Below the pieces are notes generated by a model. It was given only the letters and a program-made list of their open reading frames with translations. It ran no database searches and was not told where the DNA came from. A DNA stretch of 33,268 bases, from contig GG745343.1 of the NCBI GenBank assembly GCA_000151295.1, positions 995,861 to 1,029,128 of the forward strand, given 5' to 3'. Both the position numbers and the translations under genes were made by a program. Origin of the DNA: Allomyces macrogynus ATCC 38327 (Eukaryota; Blastocladiomycota; Blastocladiomycetes; Blastocladiales; Blastocladiaceae). Within the stretch, counting starts at the first letter, position 1. Every line of letters begins with the position of its first letter. Positions 21,441-30,768 of the stretch are shown in pieces.

Positions 21441-23187
21441 CTACGACTCAGACGTCTTGATGGAGATGATGTTGATGTCGAGTGTGATCTCGTCGGCCTC
21501 GCCCATCTATGTCCACGCGGCGTCAGTCGAAATGGCACATCTGTGACTCGACAGCAAGAGTACACATCCGTACCATACGCCCGCCCACCGTCTCGGCATA
21601 CTGGTAATTGCGGTCGAGTTCCGGATGCACCATCGCGGCAAACGCGCGCACGCGCGTGTGCGGCGGAACCAACAAACAGTCGCGGAACACGGCTTTTCTG
21701 TCGGCGCGGATCAAACGTCAGCCGCGGCGCCAATACGAACGGGGAGCGGGGTGAAAAAAAAACACGTACGCGGCGCCCGTCGTGAAATTATGAATATTCT
21801 TGACCGGGAACACGGGCACGAGCCCGAGCACCTCGACCGCGCGCGCGAGCACCTGGTGCACGCCCGACGTGCCGTACCGGAACAGGACCAGGTCGCGCAC
21901 TTTCTCGAGCCGGCTACGTCTGCAGAATCAGTCGCGTGAATCGTCGTCACCGATCGGAGGTGCACGTACGCAGCGGTCTTTTCGTCCATGGGCTTGAGTT
22001 TCGCGTCGTCGTCGTGCGTGACGACCTCGTCCGAGTCCTCGGTGTACCGAATGAACCCTTGCTTGGCGAGTTTGCGCAGGAACGATTCGGCGAGCGCGGA
22101 ACAGAGCACGAGTTCCTGCGATTGGCCGTATTTGCGGTCGAGCTTTTCGATGTTGGTGTCAGCGTCGGGAAGGTCGATCTGGGGAATGGCGGCACGGATC
22201 AGAAAATGATGCCGAATCGTGTCGATTTTGGGTGGAGAGGGCAGACCTTATTGAGAGCCTACGGTATCCAAAAGGCGGGATGTTTCTGACTGGTCAGACA
22301 ATCGAAATGCAAAAATGAAGTATATTTCCGTCCGTCCAGAACCAAAGCAACAGCCAACGCACCACGACTGTCGGGAACCGCGTCTTTAAGAACACCGTGA
22401 CAAAGTCCTTGACGTCCGTTTCCTGGTCCCACGTCTCCAAGGGCTTGTCGCGCAAGCTTTTCGGACACGCATCAAACGCTTTCGCGACCATGCTCTGCGG
22501 GCACCCGTATCCGCTGAGCTGCTTATGCAGCGTCTCGATCGGTGACGCTTCTATTGCACGGCCCATGCTCAGTTCCTCGCACAGCCGCATTGCGAAACAA
22601 GACGCAACCCAACACGCACTCAACATCGTGTGCCGGCGCACCAAACCGCCCCAATTCTTGGTCAAGTTATTGAACACCCAAGCGTGCACTTCGCTCGTGA
22701 GCCAATCAATATCGTTGACCGGGTCGTACCCGACCGTCGCCTTCCCCGCAGCATCCGTCGTGCCCGACACGTCGACCACATGCACCAGCGCATCGGCCGT
22801 GCGCAAATCGTCCAAGAACTGGTTCCCGAGCCCGAGCCCAGCACTCGCACCGGGAACGAGCCCCGCGACATCCAGAATCTCGACGGGCACGTGGCGCGTG
22901 CCATTCTGGCAGCTACCGTACCGCGGACGGCACTGCGACTGCAGGCCGAACCGCGCGCATGGGCATGGGAGGCGGTAGTAGGCGACGCCGTGGTTCGGCG
23001 CGATGGTCGTGAAGGGGAAGGCGCCGGTTTTGGCCAACGCGTCGGTGATGGCGTTGAGGAACGAGGATTTGCCGGCCGAGGGCTTGCCGACGATGCCGAT
23101 CACGAAACGCGACCGGCCGCTCCCGCCGCTGCTGCTGGAACTGCTTGGGGTGGAGGAGGTGCTGGTGCTCGGTGCGGTGCTGCTCAT
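21441..23187 (-). CDS. Obg/YchF-type GTPase with TGS domain, like yeast YGR210C
   Basis: Six exons: 23187-22363, 22258-22247, 22178-21970, 21919-21770, 21697-21574 and 21506-21441 (461 aa; yeast YGR210C has about 410). The family is a fungal/archaeal branch of YchF/OLA1-like GTPases of uncertain role, probably ribosome-associated. Motifs: P-loop GKPSAGKS (34-41), G3 DVAGLVPGASAGLGLGNQFL (106 onward), ADALVHVVD, and G4 NKID (278-281). The four codons ALNK before ID form a 12-nt exon. After the G domain come KVRDLVLFRYGTSG, GLVPVFPVKNIHNF and the TGS-domain part VFRDCLLVPPHTRVRAFAAM, VHPELDRNYQYAETVGG and GEADEITLDINIIS, as in the family. The first ~25 residues are Ser/Thr-rich. An upstream in-frame ATG at 23286 would add 33 residues; I prefer 23187 for its accATGa context. 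Confidence 0.9.
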
Positions 23188-23416
23188 GGTGCTGCGTGAA
23201 GTTCGTTGCTGAGGGCCCAAACGCTGCTGGCGTGCAGAGGGAGAGAGAGAGCAAGCAACGACAAACGACAAGGTGCGATCCGCCATCAGCGACGATCACT
23301 CCAGTTAGGTTAGGTTTTCGTAGCACTTCAAGTCATGCTCAACATCGTCAATTTGCACACCCATTTTTGGATCCAAACACGACTCAGAACGCCCACCGAC
23401 TCGCTGCAAATCCGCC
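23188..23416. promoter_or_regulatory. Short divergent promoter between the GTPase and LRRC23
   Basis: Only 229 bp separates the two start codons, the shortest divergent spacing in the window. It contains gagagagagagc at about 23238 and a ggttaggttttcg motif at about 23305. No TATA element is clear. Confidence 0.45.
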
Positions 23417-24830
23417 ATGGCCGACCTCGAAATCATTTCCAGCAGCGTCTCGCAAATCGACCGCACGCCCGACGGCCTGCACTATGCCTTTATCCGGCTC
23501 GACGCGCCCGGCAAGGGCCTCGGCTCGGCCGAGCCGCTGAGCGGGTTCCCGCACCTGCGCTACATTGTATGCCAGACATGATTATCCGCGGTGGACACTG
23601 AAAAGCGAGCCAGAGTTGCTGATCCCGTTCGATTACTCGCACGCAGGACGTGTCCGGCAACGCCTTGATGACGCTCGCGCGCGGTCTGGCACCGCAAAAG
23701 TACCTGTTATCTCTGACGGCCGCGCGCAATAAGTTGGCAAAAGTCGAGGACGCTGTGTTTGCGAGCAAAGAGTTTTTGCTCTACCTCGACTTGTCGGGCA
23801 ACGAGATTGTCGAGTGCGAGACGACGCGGTGGCCCAAGCTCGCGACGCTCAACTTGAACAGTTCGTGGTTCTCGTGTGAGCAGCTGTTTCTGCGCGGAAT
23901 GCGCTGATTTGGCACGCGCGCGAACGACCTAGAGAACCAGTTGTCGGCGCTACACATCGCTGACGCGCCGGGCCTCTTGACCCTCGAGGCGCGGTCCAAT
24001 TTGATGCTCGATGTGACCGTGGAGAATGCCCCCAAGTTGCAGAAGGTCTACTTGGTACGTGCGTGAACGATCATCTCGGCTTGACCATTGGATCGCACTC
24101 ACGTCCGCCGTGTTACCGAAATCAAGGCTGGCAACCAGATCAGCTCCGTCACGTTTCTCAAGGACAAGGCGGAGCTCGAGCTGATCCATTTGCGCGACAA
24201 CACGATTGCGTCGTTGGCCGACCTGCACGACAGCAGTTTGGCCAAGGTGACCTATTTGAATCTGCGGTCTGTGCACTCCGTTTGGTCTCTGGACCTGCAC
24301 CTGCCTAGTATCTCTGACGCTCAAATTTTCAGAAACAACAAGATTGCCGACTTTGACGAGATTGACCACTTGCGGTCGCTCAAGTCGCTCACGAAACTCG
24401 TTTTGCGCGGTACGCCTCTTCTCTCCTCGCTACTCGCCTTCTCCACCCTTTTTTACTCTCTCCACCCTTTTTTCCCTCTGTTTCTCACTCGCTCCGACCT
24501 CAATTTCTCCTCTTCTCCGTTTCTCACTCTCTCCACCCTCTCTCCTTTCTGTCCCTCGCACTCCACACACCAGAAAACCCGATCGCCGACCTCGACAACT
24601 ATCGGCAAAACATCATCTACCGACTCACTTCGCTGCAAGTGCTCGACAAGGAAGCCATCACCGTCGACGAGCGCGAGGAGAGCGAGCAGGTGCGCGTCAG
24701 CAATGAGCGCGCCAGGGAAGAAATGCAGGCGCAGCGGCGCGCGATGGCGACGGCCGAGGCCGCAGCCGCGCGGGAAGCCGCTGATGATGAGGACGGTGGA
24801 GAAGAGGAGGACAGTGGGGAGCAGGAGTGA
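23417..24830 (+). CDS. LRRC23: Leucine-rich repeat protein LRRC23 (ciliary radial spoke)
   Basis: Six exons: 23417-23566, 23647-23860, 23933-24054, 24127-24266, 24333-24409 and 24574-24830 (319 aa; animal LRRC23 has about 340). LRRC23 is a head component of radial spoke 3 in motile cilia and flagella. The order of family landmarks is kept: GLHYAFIRLDAPGKGL, FPHLRYIDVSGNAL, LLYLDLSGNEI, KLATLNLNKNQLSALHI, LQKVYLAGNQISSV, ELIHLRDNTIASL, YLNLRNNKIADFDEI, and the capping segment LRENPIADLDNYRQNIIYRL with SLQVLDKEAIT, followed by an acidic Glu/Ala tail. Introns are 66-80 nt except the last (164 nt). The second has an unusual donor GTTCGT, set by the LRR consensus. This gene is the best evidence that the organism makes motile flagella. 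Confidence 0.9.
24410..24573 (+). other. Long pyrimidine-rich intron in LRRC23
   Basis: At 164 nt this is the longest intron modelled here. It is almost pure pyrimidine and holds three copies of tctccaccct, two of them followed by a T run, in a loosely tandem arrangement, ending in cacaccag. Expansion of the tract probably explains its length. Confidence 0.75.
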
Positions 24831-24906
24831 GCGACGGACTGGATCGGGAACATCGCACTATATTCTCTTGTTATTTCACACCCGCACATGCTCCGCCGCG
24901 CCAGAA

Positions 24907-26863
24907 TCAAAACGCGCGACTGCGCAGCCCCATTTCCAGCATCCCAACAAACTGCTGCAACGCCTGCACCGCCGTGTCCACATCCATCGCCCTGATGTCT
25001 TCTCCCGCGTACCCCCACACCTTCACGTCCCGCTGCCACTGCCGGAAGCCCGCGAGCAGCGCCTGCGCCGACTGGATCTGTGCGTGCGCTTCCGCCAGCG
25101 AACTTGGCCGCTCATCGAGCAAGTGCACCTGGGCCTTGAGTGCGGGCGGGACGTGGAACAGCGTGACCGGATGAATCGAGCCGAGGTACTGCGCGTACGT
25201 GTCCATGAGCGCCGTCGCGAGCCGCGCAACCGCGGCGTAGTCGGCCGTATCGGGTCGGGCCATGAGTTGCGAGATCAGGTGCCGCCGCGGTTCTTGCAGG
25301 AGGCGCGGGTCGATGGTTGGGTCGGCGACGGCACGGTCGTGATCTATTTTCATCGGTTTGCGCAAAGTGAGCAAACGTACAACCAGCAGAGATGCGGGGC
25401 GAAATTGGACGCACCGGCTAGTGTCCGAATCTCCACCTTCTGTTTTGCGCCTTTCCCCACCGCATCCGCACGCTCACGGACGCATAGCGCGCACGCACAC
25501 GTGAAATGAAAGTGTTTGAGGTCCCTCTGCCGGTCGGGTTCCGGCTGGCACACGTCGACGTAATTGATCGTGACTTCGTCTCCCTCGGCAATCGGGCGCA
25601 GGCACCGCACCGTGACGGATCGGCCGGAAAACACGCAAATTGCGTTGGGATCGCACGCGTGGTTGGCCATGGCGGTGGCCACGTAGAGCCCATCGGCTTT
25701 CCGCGCGAGGTCGGAAGTGTGGTGCACGGTGAGGCCGTTGGTTTGGAGCTACAAAAAAGGGTGGAAAGCGGTGAATTGGCGGAGCGGAATGCGGGAGAGG
25801 AGTGGGGAAGCATGTACGATCGACATGAACTGCATCGCGGCCGATGGCGACGGGAGCGTGTCGCGCGAGACGAGTTTAGCAGCGGCGAAGATGGCGCGCG
25901 CCATGTTTTCGGCCTCGGCGTGCTCGAGCGGGGCTGTCGGCGGATGGTTGGTCAATCAGCAATTCTCTTGCTCCAGATCATCGCGCGAAAACATACCCCA
26001 GTGCAGCTCCTCAACGAGCGACCACCAGTCATGGCCGGTAGGTGTGGTCGCCTTGGCCTCGCGCAAGCGCATCATGCGGGCAAAGAAGCGCACGGCGATG
26101 GGGTAGTCCTTTTTGGTCTTGAAATGCGGGCACTCGTGCTTGTGCAGCGACCAGTCGCGGCGCTGGCAGTCCTACAATCGGTGGATTACAGCATCAACTC
26201 CACTTTCCTCCATTTCGCACTGTCCAAGCGACGTGCAATGTCACGTACCCTCGAGCAGTACATGACCGCCGCGCACGCCGTGCATCGCAATAGCTTGCCA
26301 TTCGGTGCAGCGGTCGCAAAGCACCAGGCGCACTCGCTGTCGGCCTCTTCGGCAAACGGTAGCGCAACAACGGGGTCCTCGCGCCAGAGCAGATCGCCGA
26401 CGGCGTAGGCGCGGTGCGCAATGAGGCCACGGCGCTTGTTGGGAACGAGCTCAATGGTCAGATCGGTCGCCTTGGTAGAGGGCGGCAGGCACGACCGAAA
26501 GTAGGCGACGAATTCGGGCGAGACGGGACCGTCGATGATGCGGGCGCCCTTGGCGTCGGCGTCACTAGGGGGAGCAGTGGGCGTTGTCGCAGGTTGCGAT
26601 TGCTTGGCGTCGGAACTGGTCGCCGCATCGTTGATGGTGAGCTTGTGCAGCGACTCTGCTGTCGAGTAAACTGCTGCCGCGCCAGGCGCTTGCGGGGATT
26701 GAACCGCGCTCTTGTCCTGGTCCACGTCGTTGACAGGAGCGGTGGCCGCGTCGCTGGTTTTCTTGCGCAGGTGGCCCTTATTGACTTTGCGCTTGGCAAA
26801 GAGCGGTGCTGGCGCCGTTCTTGCGGGCGGTGCCGCTGGTGCTGTCGTCGTGACGTTGGTCAT
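24907..26863 (-). CDS. SMYD-type SET/MYND domain protein (putative protein lysine methyltransferase)
   Basis: Five exons: 26863-26249, 26171-25997, 25933-25818, 25748-25415 and 25343-24907 (558 aa). SMYD proteins transfer methyl groups from S-adenosylmethionine to lysine on histones or other proteins. After a disordered N-terminus of about 120 residues comes the first half of SET (NKRRGLIAHRAYAVGDLLWR), then the MYND zinc finger that splits it (CAWCFATAAPNGK, CTACAAVMYCSRDCQRRDW, HKHEC; the first intron falls within it). The second SET half has AMANHACDPNAICVFSG with the NH-C-PN motif, GDEVTINYVDV, and the post-SET cysteines in FTCACALC. The C-terminal part is helical. Metal- and cofactor-binding residues look intact, so activity is plausible; the substrate cannot be told. 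Introns are 63-77 nt. The gene ends 76 bp from the convergent LRRC23. Confidence 0.88.
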
Positions 26864-27278
26864 GGTGTCGGTGCTCGTGGTCGTGCCGACGATCGCGCTC
26901 TTGATCGCGACCGACCGTCAAGTGAGCGTGAGGTGCAGGCTTGCAGCTCAGGGCGGTGCGGTGGGCCGGCGTGCCGCCTCCACGTCACGTCACCCGACCG
27001 CGTGCATCCTGTGCACGTCCACCGCCGACCACCGCAAACGCGAACGACTGTGCCGTCGCTGCTGACGACATGCTCGCGCTGCTCGCCGCCATCGGCAACG
27101 TCAACATCAGGGCAACTCACGGCAGCGCGTCCCGGGCCGCCTTCGGCAACCAGGCTCCCCGCAAACGCACCGGCACCACGACTCGCGCCTGCACAGCGTC
27201 GCCCAGCAACTGCGGCAGCATCCGCTCGCTCGCTCGACTCCCCAGCCACAACAACCAGCAACGACTCCGACCCCAACC
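26864..27278. promoter_or_regulatory. Divergent intergenic region between the SMYD and EI24 genes
   Basis: 415 bp between start codons. The plus strand stays open in the EI24 frame upstream, but as low-complexity Arg/Thr/Ala sequence, so I read it as promoter and 5' UTR. No other feature is recognised. Confidence 0.45.
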
Positions 27279-28489
27279 ATGCCTCTCGGCCGTGTCGCCT
27301 ACGTGCAGGCCTGCCTCACTGAGGCCGCGCGGCAATACACGACGGGCTCTGCAGTTGCCCAAGGCGCTGCTCATCATCTACTCGTCGCGCACGATCCAAG
27401 TCGCTGCGCTCAAGTGCCTGGTCCTCAACGGCGTCGTGCTGCTCGGCTCAATTGTCGTGTTCCGCTACGTCGTGCTCGCGCTCCTACAACAGCTGTTTGG
27501 GTGGGCGCTCGCGGCCGTCCTCGTCACGCCGGACCCCAGCGCCCCACCGCCCAATGTGGCTGCCGAAGTGGGTCTGCTCGTCTCGTTCCAGTCGGCGCTG
27601 CACAACGTCCTCACGGCGCTCTACTACGTGCTGTGGATCTACCCCGTCTACGCGCTCAGTTTTGCGCTCAACACCGTCTGGTGCCAGGAAATCGCCGACC
27701 GCGCCCTCTTGATTCGCGACCGGCACGACGCCAAGCGCGCGCGGCCCGGATCCAATCCCAGCAGCACTGTCGCTACCTCGGCACCCGCCTCCACCCGCCC
27801 GCGGGCCTCCCTGACCTCGCTCGGCGCCGACTTTGCCGCGGCCCTCTATCGCCCATTGCTCTGTGTCGTATTCCTGACGCTCGCGTCGGCGTTGGATGTC
27901 GGCCCCACGGTCCTCGGCATTTCGTCGATCCCGATCCATCTCGTGTCACGCGCGCTGTCGTTTGCCATGACGTGCTGGTTGCACGCGCTCTACAGCTTCG
28001 AGTACCCTTGGACAGCGCGCGGCGTGCCCTTGGCCGCGCGGCTAGCCCGCGTAGAGCATGCGTGGGCCTACCATTTGGGGTTCGGCACGCCCGTGACGCT
28101 CGCGTCGTTTTTCGCGACTCCGGTCGTGGGTGGGGGGACGTTTGCGGTGCTGTTTCCGGTGGTACGTTTGGTTTGCGCGATGATGGAGAGGGGAGCAATG
28201 GCTGACGCTGCGTGTGGGGAACGTGTAGTTTATTATCCTCGCGACGCTCACCGACCCACCTGAGCCGGGCACCCGCGCAAGGAGCGCGACCGACGCGGTC
28301 GGATCAGCAGCAGCACCACCGCCGAGTCTCGGGCGACTGCCGATTTTCGGCGCGGTCACGGCCGTATGCAACGCCGTGATTGCGCAAGTGCCGGTTGTGC
28401 GCAAGATTTCCAGCGCTGCAGATCCCGCGCCAGTGCTGGCTGCAGCAGAGCCGGGACGAAGCGGGGAAGGCCCAAGGAAAGCAGAGTAA
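27279..28489 (+). CDS. EI24: EI24 family multi-pass ER membrane protein
   Basis: Three exons: 27279-27302, 27355-28161 and 28229-28489 (363 aa; human EI24 has 340). EI24/PIG8 is an ER membrane protein linked to autophagy and ER function in animals; related fungal proteins are poorly studied. The family core is clear: LKCLVLNGVVLLGSIVVF, LTALYYVLWIYPVYALSFAL, NTVWCQEIADRALLI, IPIHLVSRALSFAMTCWLHA, LYSFEYPWTARGVPL, RVEHAWAYHLGFGTPVTLAS and LFPVFIILAT, giving about six membrane segments. The second intron (67 nt, GTACGT) is firm. The first exon of eight codons (MPLGRVAY) is inferred: its ATG has a good context (ccaaccATGc), and a 52-nt intron with donor GTGCAG and acceptor CTGCAG brings it into frame with LPKALLIIYSS. 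If wrong, the start lies upstream in another exon. Confidence 0.85.
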
Positions 28490-28663
28490 GGTGGAAGTGG
28501 GAGCGCTCTGTGATTCATATCTTTTTGTGAACACGATTGTATTTTGAGCTGGATGCGCTGTGACCACAGTCGGTCGCGCCATTGATTGCGAGCCCTGCTC
28601 CACCAACAAGCAAGCAAGCGCCAACACGCCAAGGGGCCGCCACTCGCCAGGATGAGCCCCAAA

Positions 28664-28715
28664 AAAGTATGGGGGCGGGGGGGCCAACGGAGGGGGGGGG
28701 GGGGGGGGGCGAGAT
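28664..28715 (+). repeat. G-rich tract with 18-G run
   Basis: Several G runs lie close together (tatgggggcgggggggcc, then 18 consecutive G at 28692-28709). The plus strand could form a G-quadruplex. Length is likely variable and prone to sequencing error. Confidence 0.85.
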
Positions 28716-28820
28716 AAGACCACAACTTCATACGACGGACATGATTCAAACGGCGGCTGCAATCAACCTGCAGGTTGCTGCCGAGTCAATGCATAGACGT
28801 GCATCGGCTCGAAACTAATC

Positions 28821-28862
28821 ACGCCGTCTTTGCTCTGCGAAAGACCCAGACGTCAATCGACC
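28821..28862 (+). repeat. Degenerate 42-bp repeat, copy 1
   Basis: Aligned without gaps to 30713-30754, 32 of 42 positions match, with an identical core gaaagacccag. Nine of the ten differences are transitions. It lies in the same orientation as copy 2, about 1.9 kb away, so the pair brackets the gene-poor interval. It may be a decayed duplicate of DNA just downstream of the SH3 gene or the ends of an old element. Confidence 0.45.
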
Positions 28863-29390
28863 ATACTAGCCCACCCTGGTCCTGGACTGCAGCTGCCTTG
28901 GGACATTTTTGTCTTCCAATCCCTGCAAGCTGATTTGTCCTACCCACTGTCTGATCCGAACATGCATGAACGCAATGCTGATCTCGACAGGTTGGGCGGA
29001 AAGGGGCCAGTGGCTCCTGACAACCGTTTATACGGCTAAAACAATGAAATCGCAAATAGGGCACCAAAAGGGAACAGTAACAAGCATCAACAATGCCCAA
29101 CGGGACCAGGAGCGCTAAACATCGCTCCTGATAGGACTGTGCATGAGAAAACATACAAAAGAGGAGCAATATGACAAAATCGACAATTTCGAGGCCTCAA
29201 GGCCATCGACCTCACCCAAGTTCAAGCAACCAAGGCTAAACCTGGCATTGGAATCGATCATACATACCACCGGGTCTGGTGAAAGACCCTAAGATTAATA
29301 TATGGCCCTGCCGATTGTTCCTTCTGAGTCAACTCCTGCATCCAAAAGTGTGTCAACACTGCATCCCAGTCATACATCAGCACATTCAAT

Positions 29391-29658
29391 AGCGGCTCAG
29401 TGGAGTGGTAAGGAAACCCCAATGGGAACACATTGATTGGATAGGTTTATCAACTCAGCTGCTATTACTTGCTGATTGTCACCAAAAATTATGCAACAAG
29501 GGACATGCATGATTTGCAATGGGTATGGCCACCTGCAATCCTCTGATTGTGCTGCAGGTGCCCTTTCTGCACAAGATTACAAGTGCCAAGGCCACACTTC
29601 AACTTTCAAGCTATGGAGTGGGTTCAATCTTGGGGACATGCTGGTGGCACCCTGCAAA
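29391..29658. other. CpG-free relic segment
   Basis: No CpG dinucleotide is found between the cg at about 29391 and that at 29659, in a genome whose genes average one every few bases. TG and CA are abundant, as left by deamination of methylated cytosine. A plus-strand frame here encodes CMICNGYGHLQSSDC, which resembles but does not match a retroviral-type CCHC zinc knuckle. It could be a degraded retroelement gag fragment; support is weak. Confidence 0.4.
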
Positions 29659-30128
29659 ACGGCAAAATTGAAGGCGATTGATTAGAGCTGTTGCGCACCT
29701 GTCAGATCTGACGGAAGTCCGTCATTTTTGATGGAAATGCACGTGAGTCACGTTGATGGCGGCCTCACGCGTTTTGCGTGTCGAAAATGCTTGATTGCTC
29801 CACCACTCGATTGCTGCCATGGCTGGATCGAGCATCAGAACGACCACACGACTGACCAGAACGTAGTCAAAACCAGTGTACTGCTCTGCGGGGCCCGCGC
29901 GCTGCATGGAGGCGGTCACTCCTGAGTGGTCGGCGTGGTCTGTGCACGTTTGGAGGTGATGGATCGTGTCACAGAGCAGTGGCTGTGACGAGTGTCGTGC
30001 GACCCTTTTGTCAGCGTCAACACGCGCAAGAGGCCGCACGGGCAGACGATGCCATTATGACTCTCGCCGTCATCCTGTACGTTTCCAGTTAATCAAGTGT
30101 TGACAGGCTAGGCTCACACGAGTGGTGC

Positions 30129-30143
30129 AAAAAAAAAAAAAAA
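30129..30143 (+). repeat. A15 run
   Basis: Fifteen consecutive A residues follow gtggtgc. This could be the tail of an old retroposed sequence or a simple slippage tract; no element boundary can be defined upstream. Confidence 0.7.
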
Positions 30144-30526
30144 CAGATTGAGTTGAATCCTACTCGATTGAATTTTGCTCCAACGTGACAGTTTGATCAT
30201 GCTGCCTTGGCCCAGTAAAGAGCCACAGGGAGCCAGCCACTCTACGTCTTATTAGCTGCCCAATCCCTGCACATTCGAGCACCTCATGACGCCAAGTGTT
30301 TCTTTCAGCAGAAAAAAATTGGCCGAAAACAAACTTGTAGGTTCCTGGCGATTTTTGATTGGAGCTTGGATCATGTTACGACGAAAGCAAGTAAAAGCGA
30401 GGTGAACACGGCCATGATATGTATTACATGGGCCAGAAGACAGTCGGGCAAACGCGCAAGGAAACGGTGCGACAGGAGCACGCAAGAAACGATGCGAGAG
30501 AACAGGGAGCAGAAACAGCAGCATCC

Positions 30527-30527
<1 letters not shown>

Positions 30528-30582
<55 letters not shown>
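30528..30582 (+). repeat. A55 homopolymer run
   Basis: An uninterrupted run of 55 A. Its purity argues for youth or assembly artefact. If real, it may be the poly(A) tail of a recently retroposed transcript inserted on the plus strand, but the sequence before it (30180-30527) matches no gene in this window and I see no flanking target-site duplication. Confidence 0.9.
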
Positions 30583-30584
<2 letters not shown>

Positions 30585-30712
30585 CGGGTACGCGCACGCG
30601 ATCGGACAAAGGGAAGCAAACTAACGAATTAAAAAAAAAAATAGAAACTGCACGCATTCGGTGTCCCTGCGCCTGCCCACTTCGGTGCAGGTGTCGGTGC
30701 AGCGATATTTGA

Positions 30713-30754
30713 TCACACCGCCTTGGTCCTGTGAAAGACCCAGGCGCCAACCAA
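30713..30754 (+). repeat. Degenerate 42-bp repeat, copy 2
   Basis: Partner of 28821-28862, located 15 bp beyond the stop codon of the SH3 gene on its 3' side. On the minus strand both copies read WVF-R-K before a stop, so they may descend from a coding 3' end, though the SH3 gene itself stops earlier. Confidence 0.45.
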
Positions 30755-30768
30755 CCCACCACTCCGCC

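Larger units (their letters stand above)
28490..30768. other. 2.3-kb gene-poor, lower-GC interval
   Basis: I find no supportable gene between EI24 and the SH3 protein. The sequence is visibly less GC-rich than the genic part, holds homopolymer runs (18 G, 15 A, 55 A) and a nearly CpG-free segment, and carries a short degenerate repeat near both ends. Together these suggest degraded mobile-element sequence. Short open frames (for example 28819-29169 minus and 29722-30039 minus) have no recognisable domain. Confidence 0.55.

Noticed and set aside
29476..29685. Short plus-strand frame with a zinc-knuckle-like CMICNGYGHLQSSDC
   Set aside because: Spacing is CX2CX4HX5C rather than CX2CX4HX4C and no other retroelement domain is nearby; kept only as a hint within the relic segment.
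29722..30039. 105-codon minus-strand frame in the gene desert
   Set aside because: No domain, membrane segment or splice-site support; composition like surrounding non-coding DNA.
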